Source of the DNA: Mycolicibacterium aurum
GTDB taxonomy: Bacteria; Actinomycetota; Actinomycetes; Mycobacteriales; Mycobacteriaceae
Length of the DNA stretch: 64,000 nucleotides
Direction of reading: 5' to 3'
NCBI GenBank assembly: GCA_900078775.1
Contig: LT549889.1
Location: forward strand, 2,108,001 to 2,172,000
Below are positions 28,116-37,417 of the stretch, in pieces. The position numbers and the translations under genes were made by a program. Below the pieces are notes generated by a model. The model was not told the DNA's origin, did no database searches, and saw nothing but the letters and a program-made list of their open reading frames with translations. How positions within the stretch are numbered: the first letter of the stretch is position 1; each line of letters starts with the position of its first letter.

Positions 28116-30033
28116 CGCAGTTGCAGATCCTCTTCTTTCGGGGCGCGGTGGCTCTGCCACACGTCGATCAGCCGGAACGGGAACGCGGTCACGATCCGCC
28201 CACCGCCCGAGCGGTAGTAGGTGTGCGCGGTCGGGGTATGGCACCACACCGTCTGCGCCATCGTCTCGTCGATCTGGCGCACGTAAGTCTCGAACGCCTC
28301 GGGGGTGACCTCCAGGGTCTCGGCCCCCGCTCGGCCAGCAGCTGCAGGCACTCCATCACGTAGTGCACCATCACCTCGACACCGAAGTTGTGTCCGGCAC
28401 CGTGGCCCGGGCTGTAGTTGGGTGCCGAGGAGATGAACAGGTTCGGGAACCCGGGCACCAGCCCGCCCCGGTAGGCGCTCGGGCTGTCACCCCACACCTG
28501 GTCCAGGCGGACACCGTCGCGGCCCTGGATGTCGATGGTGGACAGGAAGTCCAGGTGGTAACCGGTGGCGTAGATGATCACGTCGAGATCGATCTGGCGG
28601 CCGTCCTGGGTGAGGATGCCGCGTTCGTTGACCGCCGCCGGCTCGCTGGCCTCCACGTCCACGTGCTCGCGGGTCAGTGCCGCGTAATAGCCGCCGGGAT
28701 CACGGATGATCCGCTTGCCGTAGGGCGCGAAGTCGGGGGTGACCTTCTTGCCGAGGTCGGTGTCGGCGCCGAAGACGCGGTCGATGTAGTCGCGACACAT
28801 CTGCAGCAGCACGTCGTTGGCCGGGGAGATCGACAGGTGCTCGGCTGCCCACTCCGGATCACGCACGATGACCGGATAGTTGTTGTCGGCGGTGCCCCAG
28901 AACGACTTGAGCCGGATCCAGTTGGCGTAGAACGGCACGTGGGCGTTCAACCACCGGCGGTGCGCGGGGACGTCGTCGGTGAGCCGCTTGCGCGGGGCGA
29001 CCCAGTGCGGCTGGCGTTGGAAGACCGTCAGGTGTTCGACCTCGTCCACCGAGGCGTCCACGATCTGCACGGCGGTGCAACCCGCGCCGATGATCGCCAC
29101 CTTCTTGCCGCGCAGCGACAGTGCCGGATCCCATTCGGCGGAATGGATGCTCACTCCGGCGAAGGTCTCCCGGCCGGCCAGCTCGGGCCAGCGCGGGCGG
29201 TTGAGGTAACCCGCCGCGGGTATCACGACATTGGCGTGGCTGACCTGTTCGGTGCCGTCGGCGGCGACGGTGTGCACCTCCCACAGCTTGCGGTCCTCCA
29301 ACCAGCGCAGCGCCCGCACCTCGGTGCTGAAGCGGATGTGGTCGCGCAGCGCGTTGCGGTCGGCGACCGACTTCAGGTAGCGCTGGTATTCAGCGCCCTG
29401 CGGGTAATAGCTCGACCAGTCACCGTTGATGTCCCGGGACAACGAATAGTAGGCCGACGGGGTGTCGACGCCGATACCCGGATAGACCGTGGTGTACCAG
29501 GTGCCGCCCACCTCGTCGTTGCGGTCGATGATCTCGTAGTCGATGCCGGCGGCGGCGCACTCCAGCGCCGCGGCCATGCCCGCGATCCCGGCGCCGATGA
29601 TCGTCACCCTGAAGTCGGCCGGGAGTTTCGCCGTCCGTGGCAGCACGGGCTGGGACGGCTGAAAGCCGCCCTGCTCCAACAGCAACCCGATGTACTCGGC
29701 GCCGACCTCGGTGCCCAGCGCCAGCGGGGCGACCCGGGCGAACAACTCCGGATCGTCGGCGGGCACGGCCCCGTCCGGGCGCGGCGTCGACAGGGCCTCC
29801 ACCAGTGCCTCGACGATCTCGGCCCGGGTCTCCGGATCCGTGCTGCCGCGCTGCTCGGGCGGGTCGGGGGTGAAGGTGATCCGGCCCGCGAACCGGTCCA
29901 CGACGCTCGCGTCCCCGGTCACCTGAGCCAGTACCGCCACCAGGATCCCGGCATCGGCCTCATCCAGGTTGGCCCGCAGCTCTGCGGGATCCAGCCGCTT
30001 CTCCTCGGCTGCCACAGTCACAGCGATCGTCAT
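28112..30033 (-). pseudogene. Type I Baeyer-Villiger monooxygenase, HAPMO-like, with a one-base frameshift near its C-terminus
   Basis: An N-terminal extension of about 140 residues precedes the flavin domain, as in 4-hydroxyacetophenone monooxygenase. Motifs are GAGIAG (147-152), the BVMO fingerprint FAGVSIHSAEWD (291-302) and GAGCTA (316-321). ATG 30033 has GAGGAGG upstream. After residue about 568 the frame becomes low-complexity Arg/Pro. The true C-terminus (AETLEVTPEAFETYVRQI, then a run ending KEEDLQLR at 28112) is in another frame. The switch falls at a run of five G on the coding strand (C at 28324-28328). One more base would give exactly 640 residues, the HAPMO length. Either a real lesion or a homopolymer sequencing error. 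Confidence 0.82.
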
Positions 30034-30095
30034 CGATCCTCCTCGGTCGTGGCGTCGAGTATGTGGTCGTCCGGGTCCCGGTGATGCGCCGTCTT

Positions 30096-30108
30096 CTACT
30101 CAGCGGGA
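30096..30108 (+). promoter_or_regulatory. Candidate regulon box before the FadD gene
   Basis: CTACTCAGCGGGA matches the 13-base motif at 10 positions. Its 3' end is 45 bases before ATG 30153. Confidence 0.4.
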
Positions 30109-30139
30109 CGTCAGGCGATCGGGTCACCGGTCCGGCCCC

Positions 30140-30145
30140 TACAGT
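30140..30145 (+). promoter_or_regulatory. -10 box of a leaderless promoter for the FadD gene
   Basis: TACAGT followed by exactly seven bases and then ATG 30153, with no Shine-Dalgarno sequence. This is the arrangement expected for a leaderless mycobacterial transcript. Confidence 0.55.
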
Positions 30146-30152
30146 CCGACGC

Positions 30153-31724
30153 ATGGATGATCTACAGGCCGTCCTCGACTCGGTGCGCAGCCATGCACTC
30201 GGTGACATCCCGCGCCGGTCGGCGCGCAAGCACCCCATCAAGACCGCCATCATCGACGGTGCGGTGCAGCTGTCCTTCGCCGAGTTCGAGCACCTGGTCG
30301 ACCGCGCGGCGGCAGCGCTGGCCGACAACGGTTTCGGAGTCGGCGACCGGGTCGCGGTGCTGTCGCACAACTGTTGGCAGTACGCGGTGCTGGCATTCGC
30401 GACCGCCCGCGCCGGGGTGGTGCTCGTCCCGGTCAACTTCATGCTCACCGCCGAGGAGATCGCGTTCATCCTCCAGCACAGTCGAGCGACGGGCTTCCTC
30501 GTCGAGGCCGACCTGGTGCCGACCGCCGAGGCGGCGATGCGCCGCGGCGGCCGGGTCACCACGACGGCCGCCCTGGTGCCGGCCGGTCAGACCCTGCCCG
30601 CGGGCTGGGTGGATTTCGACCGTTGGCTGCAGACGGAGTCACCCGCGCCGAGCCCATACGTCGGGGACGATCAGTTCATCCGTTTGATGTACACCAGCGG
30701 GACCGAATCACACCCCAAGGGCGCCATGCACTCCAGCCGGAGTCTGATGGGCAACTACATCAGCTCGATCATCGCCGGCTCCATGGAAGGCAGCGACGTC
30801 GAGATCCATTCGCTGCCGCTGTACCACTGCGCCCAGCTCGACAACTTCCTCATCACCGATGTGTACCTCGGCGCGACCAGCATCATCCTCCCGAGGCCCG
30901 ATCCGGACCTGGTGCTGCGAACCATCGAAAAGTATTCGGTGACCAACTATTTCGCGCCGCCCACGGTGTGGATCTCCCTGTTGCGGTCCCCGGTGTTCGA
31001 CCAGGTGGACCTGTCCAGTCTGCGCAAGGGGTACTACGGCGCCTCGGCGATGCCGGTCGAGATCCTGGCCGAGATGCGCGAACGGTTGCCCAATCTGCGG
31101 TTGTGGAACTTCTACGGACAGACCGAGATGGCCCCGCTCGCCTCCGCTCTGGGGCCCGACGAGCAGGACGCCCACGCCGGTTCGGCGGGCCGACCGGTGA
31201 TCAACGTCGAGACCGCGATCCTGGACGAGGACAACGAACCGGTCGCCCCGGGCACCGTCGGCGAGATCGCGCACCGCAGCCCGCATCTGATGCTCGGGTA
31301 TCTCGACGACGAGGCCAAGACCGCGGAGTCCTTCCGCGGCGGTTGGTTCCATTCCGGCGATCTCGGCTACTACGACGCGCACGGCCTGCTGCATGTGGTG
31401 GACCGCAAGAAGGACATGATCAAGACCGGCGGGGAGAACGTCGCCAGCCGCGAGGTGGAAGAGGTGCTCTACCGGCACCCCGGTGTGGAGGAGGTGGCCG
31501 TCTTCGGCCTTCCGCATCCGGTGTGGGTCGAACAGGTGGCGGCCGCGGTGGTATCCCGGGACGGCACTCAGCTGACCCAGGACGACCTGCTGGGCCACTG
31601 CCGGTCGCACCTGGCCGGCTTCAAGACGCCCAAGCAGATCCACTTCGTCGACGCGTTGCCGAAGAACCCCTCCGGCAAGCTTCTCAAACGTGTGCTGCGG
31701 GAACGGTTCAGCGCCGTGGACTGA
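30153..31724 (+). CDS. Acyl-CoA synthetase (FadD-like, AMP-forming)
   Basis: A 523-aa ANL-superfamily ligase. The AMP-binding P-loop is MYTSGTESHPKGAMHSS, followed by NFYGQTEMAP, GWFHSGDLGYYD, the hinge DRKKDMIKTGGENV and the C-terminal catalytic Lys in NPSGKLLKR. It activates a carboxylic acid with ATP and CoA. ATG 30153 is preferred over the longer frame because a TACAGT -10 box lies seven bases upstream. It leads a plus-strand run that continues through alcohol and aldehyde dehydrogenases to a crotonase and a FadE pair. It would activate an acid produced in the locus, possibly from ring opening or from aldehyde oxidation. Confidence 0.9.
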   Translation: MDDLQAVLDSVRSHALGDIPRRSARKHPIKTAIIDGAVQLSFAEFEHLVDRAAAALADNGFGVGDRVAVLSHNCWQYAVLAFATARAGVVLVPVNFMLTAEEIAFILQHSRATGFLVEADLVPTAEAAMRRGGRVTTTAALVPAGQTLPAGWVDFDRWLQTESPAPSPYVGDDQFIRLMYTSGTESHPKGAMHSSRSLMGNYISSIIAGSMEGSDVEIHSLPLYHCAQLDNFLITDVYLGATSIILPRPDPDLVLRTIEKYSVTNYFAPPTVWISLLRSPVFDQVDLSSLRKGYYGASAMPVEILAEMRERLPNLRLWNFYGQTEMAPLASALGPDEQDAHAGSAGRPVINVETAILDEDNEPVAPGTVGEIAHRSPHLMLGYLDDEAKTAESFRGGWFHSGDLGYYDAHGLLHVVDRKKDMIKTGGENVASREVEEVLYRHPGVEEVAVFGLPHPVWVEQVAAAVVSRDGTQLTQDDLLGHCRSHLAGFKTPKQIHFVDALPKNPSGKLLKRVLRERFSAVD

Positions 31725-31737
31725 CCGCTGGGCGGGA
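31725..31737 (+). promoter_or_regulatory. Regulon box before the alcohol dehydrogenase gene
   Basis: CCGCTGGGCGGGA matches the motif at 11 of 13 bases and starts right after the FadD stop codon. A TAACGT -10 box at 31768-31773 predicts a transcript start near 31781, 44 bases after the motif, the same geometry as the other copies. The start codon follows a short leader. Confidence 0.5.
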
Positions 31738-31791
31738 ATGGGCCGCCGTGCCGGACAGCGCCGGGGATAACGTTCGCGCCGGGTCGGCGAC

Positions 31792-32946
31792 ATGTCGGCC
31801 TCCGATGAACGAGAGGATTTCGAGCCCGTGAGCCCAGCTCCGTTCCAGGGTCGCATCGCCCGCTTCGACGAACCCGGCAAGCCGTTCGAGATCGAATCGG
31901 TCACGCTGCCCGGCATCGGTCCCGGCGAGATCCTGATCAAGGTGACCCGGGCCAATATCTGTGGCTCCGATGTGCATGCCTGGCACGGCACCTTCGCCAC
32001 CCGCGGTCTGGGCGGGCAGCTGCCGACCGTGCTCGGCCACGAGATGGTCGGTGTCATCGCGGCCCTGGGCGACGGGGTCACCACCGACTCCAACGGCAAA
32101 GCCCTGGCGGACGGTACCCGGGTGGTGTTCCCCTATTTCTTCTGCTGCCACACCTGCCGGAATTGCCTGGCCGGCCGCCGCAATGCCTGCCTGAACCTCA
32201 AGATGGCCATGCTCGGCCGCGCCGATGAACCGCCCTATTTCGTCGGCGGCTACGCGGACTACTTCGTGCTGCCCGCCGGTGCCGTGGTCTACACCGTCCC
32301 CGACGGGGTGTCCGACGAGATCGCCGCCGGCGCGAACTGTGCGCTGTCGCAGGTGATGTACGGGCTGGAACGGGTGGACCAGCAACTCGGCGAATACGTG
32401 GTGGTGCAGGGCGCCGGCGCGCTGGGCCTGTACGCGGTCGCGGTGGCCAAGGCCCGCGGTGCGGCCAAGGTCATCGCCATCGACGGTGTGCCCGAACGGC
32501 TCGAACTGGCCACCGCATTCGGCGCCGACGCCGTCATCGACATCACCGAGGTCAGCACCGAGAAGGAACGCGCCAAGATCGTCCGCCGGCTCACCGAGGG
32601 GCAGGGCGCGGATGTGGTGGTCGAGGTCGTCGGGCATCCGTCGGCGATCGACGAAGGTCTGAAGCTGCTCGGCCAGTTCGGCCGCTACGTCGAGATCGGC
32701 AACATCAACATCGGCAAGACCTTCGAATTCGACCCGTCCCGGTTCGTGTTCTCCAACAAGACGATGGTCGGGGTGTCCCTCTACGACCCGGCGGTGCTGT
32801 CCCGCGCCCTCGACTTCCTCGACGAATACCAGCACAAGCTGCCGTTCGACCGGCTCGCCGCAGCCTGCTATTCCCTTGATGACATCAACGAAGCCTTCGC
32901 CGCGGCGGAGGACAAGCGTGATGTCCGCGCCAGCATCGTGCCCTGA
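31792..32946 (+). CDS. Zinc-dependent alcohol dehydrogenase (MDR family)
   Basis: A 384-aa medium-chain dehydrogenase. Catalytic zinc ligands are in NICGSDVHAWHG and GHEMVG; the structural zinc site is the Cys cluster CCHTCRNCLAGRRNAC. The NAD motif is GAGALGLYAVAVAK. It oxidises an alcohol to an aldehyde or ketone and is followed 34 bases later by an aldehyde dehydrogenase gene, which suggests alcohol to acid in two steps. ATG 31792 lies 11 bases after a predicted transcript start. GTG 31828, with GAGAGGA upstream, is a reasonable alternative giving 372 residues. Confidence 0.88.
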   Translation: MSASDEREDFEPVSPAPFQGRIARFDEPGKPFEIESVTLPGIGPGEILIKVTRANICGSDVHAWHGTFATRGLGGQLPTVLGHEMVGVIAALGDGVTTDSNGKALADGTRVVFPYFFCCHTCRNCLAGRRNACLNLKMAMLGRADEPPYFVGGYADYFVLPAGAVVYTVPDGVSDEIAAGANCALSQVMYGLERVDQQLGEYVVVQGAGALGLYAVAVAKARGAAKVIAIDGVPERLELATAFGADAVIDITEVSTEKERAKIVRRLTEGQGADVVVEVVGHPSAIDEGLKLLGQFGRYVEIGNINIGKTFEFDPSRFVFSNKTMVGVSLYDPAVLSRALDFLDEYQHKLPFDRLAAACYSLDDINEAFAAAEDKRDVRASIVP

Positions 32947-32980
32947 TTCCCGCCATACCGAAAGCCAGCGAAAGTCCTTG

Positions 32981-34402
32981 ATGAGCAACCACGATTACAC
33001 GCGCACCGAGCTCTACATCGACGGTGAATGGGTCTCCCCCGCCGGCACCGAATCGATCGAGGTGATCAATCCGGCCACCGAGCAGGTGCTGGGCACCGTG
33101 CCCAGCGGCACCGACGCCGATGTGGACGCCGCCGTCGCGGCCGCCCGCAACGCGTTCGACCCGCTGATCGGCCTCGACGAACGGCGGGAGCGCCTCGACG
33201 CGGTGATCACCGCGATGGAGAAGCGCCTGCCCGACATCGCCGAGACCATCACCGCCGAGATGGGCGCCCCGATCCGGATCGCCCAGACGGTGCAGACCCA
33301 GGTGCCGCTCGCGGTGGCCCGCGGATTCGCCGACGCCCTGGCCGGTTTCGAGTTCGAGGAACGGATCGGTAACTCGCTGGTGACGCGCGAACCCTACGGG
33401 GTGGTCGCGGCGATCACCCCGTGGAACTATCCGCTCTACCAGGTGGTGGCCAAGGTCATCCCGGCGATCGCGGCCGGGTGCACGGTGGTGCTCAAACCCA
33501 GTAATGAAGCGCCGCTGTCGGTGTTCGAGTTCGTCGAGACCCTGCAGGACGCCGGCCTGCCGCCCGGGGTGGTGAACCTGGTGTCGGGCCCCGGCCGGGT
33601 CATCGGGGAACGGATGGCCGAGCATCCGGACGTCGACTTCGTGTCCTTCACCGGTTCCACCGGTGTCGGTAGCCGGGTCGGTGAGCTGGCCGGCCGGACG
33701 GTCAAGAAGGTGGCACTGGAGTTGGGCGGCAAGTCCGCCAACGTGATCCTCGACGGCGCCGACCTCACCACCGCGGTCAAGGTCGGTGTCGGCAACGCGT
33801 TCCTCAACGGCGGGCAGACCTGCATGGCCTGGACCCGGATGCTGGTCCCGCAGTCCCGCTACGCGGAGGCGCTCGACATCATCGAGTCCGCGGTGGCCAA
33901 GTACACCGTGGGCGATCCGACCGATCCGGGCACCCGCATCGGGCCGTCCGCGTCGGCCGCCCAGCAGCAGACGGTGCTGGGCTTCATCGAACGCGCCACC
34001 GCCGACGGCGCCCGCCTGGTGACCGGCGGCGCCCAGAAGGTCCGCGACGTGGGCTATTACGTCGCACCGACGGTGTTCGCCGACGTCGATCCGGACTCCG
34101 AGCTGGGCCAGGAGGAAGTGTTCGGTCCGGTGTTGGCGGTGATCCCGTTCCGGGACAACGACGATGCGCTGGCGATCGCCAACGGCACGCCGTACGGGCT
34201 GTCCGGCGCGGTGTGGGCGGCCGATGACGCCACCGCGATCGCCTTCGCCCGGCAGGTGCAGACCGGTCAGCTCGACATCAACGGCGGCTCCTACAACCCG
34301 GCGGCACCCTTCGGTGGTTACAAGAAGTCCGGCATCGGCCGCGAGCTCGGCCGGTTCGGCTTCGAGGAGTTCCTGCAAGTGAAATCGCTGCAGCTGCCAT
34401 GA
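32981..34402 (+). CDS. NAD-dependent aldehyde dehydrogenase
   Basis: A 473-aa aldehyde dehydrogenase. Signatures are AAITPWNYPLYQVVAKVIPA, KPSNEAP, FTGSTGVGSRV, the base Glu in ALELGGK and the nucleophilic Cys in NGGQTCMAWTR. ATG 32981 is taken as the start since it opens directly into the family N-terminus; the longer frame overlaps the alcohol dehydrogenase gene. It overlaps the crotonase by four bases (ATGA). Probably oxidises the aldehyde made by the preceding alcohol dehydrogenase. The substrate is unknown. Confidence 0.9.
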   Translation: MSNHDYTRTELYIDGEWVSPAGTESIEVINPATEQVLGTVPSGTDADVDAAVAAARNAFDPLIGLDERRERLDAVITAMEKRLPDIAETITAEMGAPIRIAQTVQTQVPLAVARGFADALAGFEFEERIGNSLVTREPYGVVAAITPWNYPLYQVVAKVIPAIAAGCTVVLKPSNEAPLSVFEFVETLQDAGLPPGVVNLVSGPGRVIGERMAEHPDVDFVSFTGSTGVGSRVGELAGRTVKKVALELGGKSANVILDGADLTTAVKVGVGNAFLNGGQTCMAWTRMLVPQSRYAEALDIIESAVAKYTVGDPTDPGTRIGPSASAAQQQTVLGFIERATADGARLVTGGAQKVRDVGYYVAPTVFADVDPDSELGQEEVFGPVLAVIPFRDNDDALAIANGTPYGLSGAVWAADDATAIAFARQVQTGQLDINGGSYNPAAPFGGYKKSGIGRELGRFGFEEFLQVKSLQLP

Positions 34403-35175
34403 CCGAGCCGATCCTCATCAGTACGGCCGGGTCCGTGCAGACCTGGACCATCAACCGGCCCGACGCCGGCAACGCCATCACCGGCAAGGATGTGATCGCG
34501 GCGTTCGAGGCCGCCGTCGAGCAGGCCAACACCGATATCGAGGTTCGGGCCGTCATCCTCACCGGCGCCGGCAAGATCTTCTCCGCCGGCGGCAACGTCA
34601 AGGAAATGGCCGACCGCCAGGGCATGTTCGGGCTCGACCCGATCGCACAGCGCTGGGCGTACGTCGACGGCATCCAACGGATCCCCCGCGCCCTGGGACG
34701 CCTGGAGGTCCCGCTCATCGCCGCCGTCAACGGTGCGGCCGTCGGCGCCGGCTGCGATCTGGCGATGATGTGTGACATCCGGATCGCCTCCGAGCGTGCA
34801 TCGTTCGCGGAGAGTTTCGTCCAGCTCGGACTGATCCCAGGTGACGGCGGAACATGGTTCCTGCAGCGCGCGATCGGCTACGAGCGCGCGGCCGAGATGA
34901 CCTTCACCGGCGACCGTATCGATGCGGCGACCGCGTCGATTTGGGGGCTGGTCAGCCGGGTCGTCGCGCCCGACGAGCTGATCGGCGCGGCGAGCGAACT
35001 GGCCGAGCGGATCGCGCGTAACCCGTCGCACTCGCTGCGGATGGCCAAGCGACTGCTACAGGAATCGCGCACCGGCACACTGGAATCGACGCTGGCGATG
35101 GCGGCGGCCATGCAGCCGCTGGCGCACGCCGATGGCGAACATCAGCAGCGCATCGCGAAATGGAAGACCTCCTGA
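34399..35175 (+). CDS. Crotonase-family enoyl-CoA hydratase/isomerase
   Basis: A 258-aa crotonase. The oxyanion-hole segments AGGNVKEMA and AAVNGAAVGAGCDLA are present. The two Glu residues of typical enoyl-CoA hydratases are not conserved: the first position is Asp in GAGCDLA, and the second falls in FAESFVQLGLIPGDGGT where Phe replaces it. An Asp in IPGDGGT lies near the place used by PaaG-type isomerases. It may therefore be an isomerase or ring hydrolase rather than a hydratase. It is coupled to the aldehyde dehydrogenase before it and shares one base with the FadE gene after it. Confidence 0.85.
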   Translation: MTEPILISTAGSVQTWTINRPDAGNAITGKDVIAAFEAAVEQANTDIEVRAVILTGAGKIFSAGGNVKEMADRQGMFGLDPIAQRWAYVDGIQRIPRALGRLEVPLIAAVNGAAVGAGCDLAMMCDIRIASERASFAESFVQLGLIPGDGGTWFLQRAIGYERAAEMTFTGDRIDAATASIWGLVSRVVAPDELIGAASELAERIARNPSHSLRMAKRLLQESRTGTLESTLAMAAAMQPLAHADGEHQQRIAKWKTS

Positions 35176-36323
35176 TGCCGAACCGACTGGTCCCGGCGGC
35201 CGGCCTGGAGTCGGACCGCTGCACCGCGCTGCGCGCCGAGGTGCGTGCCTTCCTGGCCGAGCAACTGGCCGCGCAGGCGTTCACACCGTCGGTGGACGCC
35301 TGGCTGTGCGGCTGGGACGAGGCCTTCACCGCGGCGCTCGCCGCGCACGGCTATCTCGGCATGACGGTGCCCGAGGAATACGGCGGGCGGGGGCGCACCC
35401 ACATCGAGCGGTTCGTGGTCACCGAGGAACTGCTCGCCGCGGGCGCTCCGGTCGCCGCGCACTGGATCGCCGACCGCCAGATCGTGCCGGCGCTGCTGAA
35501 GTACGGCACCGAGCAACAGAAGCGGGAGTTCCTACCGAAGATCGCGGCCGGGGAATGCTTCTTCGGAATCGGGATGAGCGAGCCGGATTCCGGATCCGAC
35601 CTGGCCAGCGTGCGCACCCGCGCCCGGCGCGTCGACAACGGCTGGTCGGTGTCGGGTACCAAGGTGTGGACCTCCGGCGCACACCGGGCCCACGCATTCA
35701 TCGTGCTGGCCCGCACCACCCCCGTCGACCCGGCACACCGGCATGCGGGGCTGAGCCAGTTCATCGTCCACTTCGATGCGCCCGGGGTGCAGGTGCGCCC
35801 GATCGTGTCGATGAACGGCGGGCACCATTTCAACGAGGTGCTCCTCGACGACACCTTCGTCGCCGACGACATGGTGTTCGGCAAGATCGGCGAGGGCTGG
35901 CAACAGGTCACCTCCGAACTGAGCTTCGAGCGCAGCGGGCCCGAGCGTCTGCTGTCCACGTTCCCGGTGCTGGCCGCCGCCGCCGAACGGATGGCGGCCG
36001 GACAGATCGGCACCGATGCCGACCTCGGCCGACTGGTCGCCCGGGTGGCCGGGCTGCATCAGATGTCCACGGCGGTGGCCGGTGCGCTGGAACGCCATGA
36101 ACCCGCCGATGTGCCCGCCGCGGTGGTCAAACTGCTGGGCACCTGCACCGAGGGCGATATCGCCGACTTCGCCGACCTGCATCTCGGTGACCGGTCCGCC
36201 GTCGACGCGCAGTTCCGCGACCTGGTCGCGGTCGCGGTGGATCAGCGACCCGGTTTCACCCTTCGCGGCGGCACGACCGAGGTACTGCGCGGCGTGATCG
36301 CCCGCGGATTGGGGATGCGATGA
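35175..36323 (+). CDS. Acyl-CoA dehydrogenase, first subunit of a pair
   Basis: A 382-aa acyl-CoA dehydrogenase with the FAD/substrate signature FFGIGMSEPDSGSDLASVRT and a C-terminal FTLRGGTTEVLRGVIARGLG. ATG 35175 overlaps the crotonase stop (TGATG); ATG 35160 would add five residues. The next gene, overlapping by four bases, is a shorter acyl-CoA dehydrogenase-like protein. Mycobacterial steroid loci typically encode such pairs, which form alpha2-beta2 heterotetramers acting on bulky CoA esters. It likely introduces a double bond into a steroid-derived CoA ester. Confidence 0.88.
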   Translation: MPNRLVPAAGLESDRCTALRAEVRAFLAEQLAAQAFTPSVDAWLCGWDEAFTAALAAHGYLGMTVPEEYGGRGRTHIERFVVTEELLAAGAPVAAHWIADRQIVPALLKYGTEQQKREFLPKIAAGECFFGIGMSEPDSGSDLASVRTRARRVDNGWSVSGTKVWTSGAHRAHAFIVLARTTPVDPAHRHAGLSQFIVHFDAPGVQVRPIVSMNGGHHFNEVLLDDTFVADDMVFGKIGEGWQQVTSELSFERSGPERLLSTFPVLAAAAERMAAGQIGTDADLGRLVARVAGLHQMSTAVAGALERHEPADVPAAVVKLLGTCTEGDIADFADLHLGDRSAVDAQFRDLVAVAVDQRPGFTLRGGTTEVLRGVIARGLGMR

Positions 36324-37342
36324 CCGTCGATACCGAACTGATCGCAATGATGGACGGTGTGCTGGCCGCGCACCGCGAGGCCCACCCACAGCCGGTCCCC
36401 GACACCGTCGACCACGAATTGTGGCGCAGCCTGGACGAGTTGGGGCTGCTCCGGTTGACCGGATCTCCGGATCACGGCGGCAGCGGTGCCGGCTGGGCGG
36501 AGGCCGCCGAGCTGATCTCGGCGACCGTGCGCCACGGAGTCCGGATACCGCTGGCCGAACACGATCTGCTGGCCTGCTGGCTGCTGGAGGCGGCCGGGCT
36601 GCCGGTGGACGCCACCGCCGTCCGCACCGTGTGCACGCTGGACGGATCCGGCACCGCGGCCGCGGTGCCGTGGGCACGGACGGCCGGGCGGGTCGTGGCG
36701 ATCTGGTCCACCGCGGACGGCCTGCGCATCGCCGACCTCGACACGGCCACACTCACCGTCACCGCCGCTGCCAACCTGATCGGAGAACCACGCGATCACG
36801 TCACCGCCGAGCCCGCCGCGCTCGCGGCGCACGGGCACCCGCTCGACACCGCGCTCGCCGCGCAGCTGCGGCTGAAATCGGCACTGCTGCGCGCGATCCA
36901 GGTCTGCGCGGCGCTGGACGCCGCCTTGGATCTCACCGTCGAACACGTGTCGTCGCGGGTGCAGTTCGGGCGGTCACTGGCGAAGTTCCAGGCGATCCAG
37001 CACATGGTGGCCGATGTCGCCGCCGAGGCGGCGCTCGCGCGGGCGGCCACCGAAGCCGCGCTGACCGCCGCAGTCACCAGCGACTGGGCGGCAGACGATC
37101 TGGAGTTCCTGGTGGCCGTGGCACGGTCGTGTGCCGGGCACGCGGCCTCGGTGGTGGTGCGCAACACCCATCAGGCGCACGGCGCCATCGGCACCACCAT
37201 CGAACACCGACTGCACGAATACACCCGTGCCGCACTGGCCTGGCGCTCGGAGTACGGCTCGGTACGCGACTGGGACGCGGTGGTGACGGGTGCCGCGACG
37301 GCGGCCGGCGGCACCGGTCTGTGGCCGTTGATCACCCGCTGA
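36320..37342 (+). CDS. Acyl-CoA dehydrogenase, second subunit of a pair
   Basis: A 340-aa acyl-CoA dehydrogenase-like protein. The C-terminal helical half is well kept (VQFGRSLAKFQAIQHMVADV, then THQAHGAIGTTIEHRLHEYT). The N-terminal and barrel parts are shortened and the SEP-type FAD loop is absent, as expected for the partner subunit of a heterotetramer. It overlaps the first subunit gene by four bases. The pair would share one FAD per heterodimer, known from FadE partners in cholesterol catabolism. Confidence 0.85.
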   Translation: MTVDTELIAMMDGVLAAHREAHPQPVPDTVDHELWRSLDELGLLRLTGSPDHGGSGAGWAEAAELISATVRHGVRIPLAEHDLLACWLLEAAGLPVDATAVRTVCTLDGSGTAAAVPWARTAGRVVAIWSTADGLRIADLDTATLTVTAAANLIGEPRDHVTAEPAALAAHGHPLDTALAAQLRLKSALLRAIQVCAALDAALDLTVEHVSSRVQFGRSLAKFQAIQHMVADVAAEAALARAATEAALTAAVTSDWAADDLEFLVAVARSCAGHAASVVVRNTHQAHGAIGTTIEHRLHEYTRAALAWRSEYGSVRDWDAVVTGAATAAGGTGLWPLITR

Positions 37343-37356
37343 GACCACGGGCGGTT

Positions 37357-37375
37357 GGTGTTCCACTGAACGGTC
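37357..37375 (+). promoter_or_regulatory. Regulon box before the SnoaL-SDR-esterase operon
   Basis: The first 13 bases, GGTGTTCCACTGA, are identical to 45396-45408. The core CCACTGAACGGTC ends 43 bases before ATG 37418. The motif also contains the inverted repeat GTTC-N4-GAAC. Confidence 0.6.
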
Positions 37376-37417
37376 ATCACCGTGTCACCGATCACCTGCG
37401 GCCGGTTGACTCGTCAT

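Noticed and set aside
30076..30088. Possible regulon box on the minus strand before the HAPMO-like gene (CGCATCACCGGGA)
   Set aside because: The right half fits and the spacing to ATG 30033 is 43, but the left half is unlike the others. The gene also has a good ribosome-binding site and no -10 at the leaderless position.
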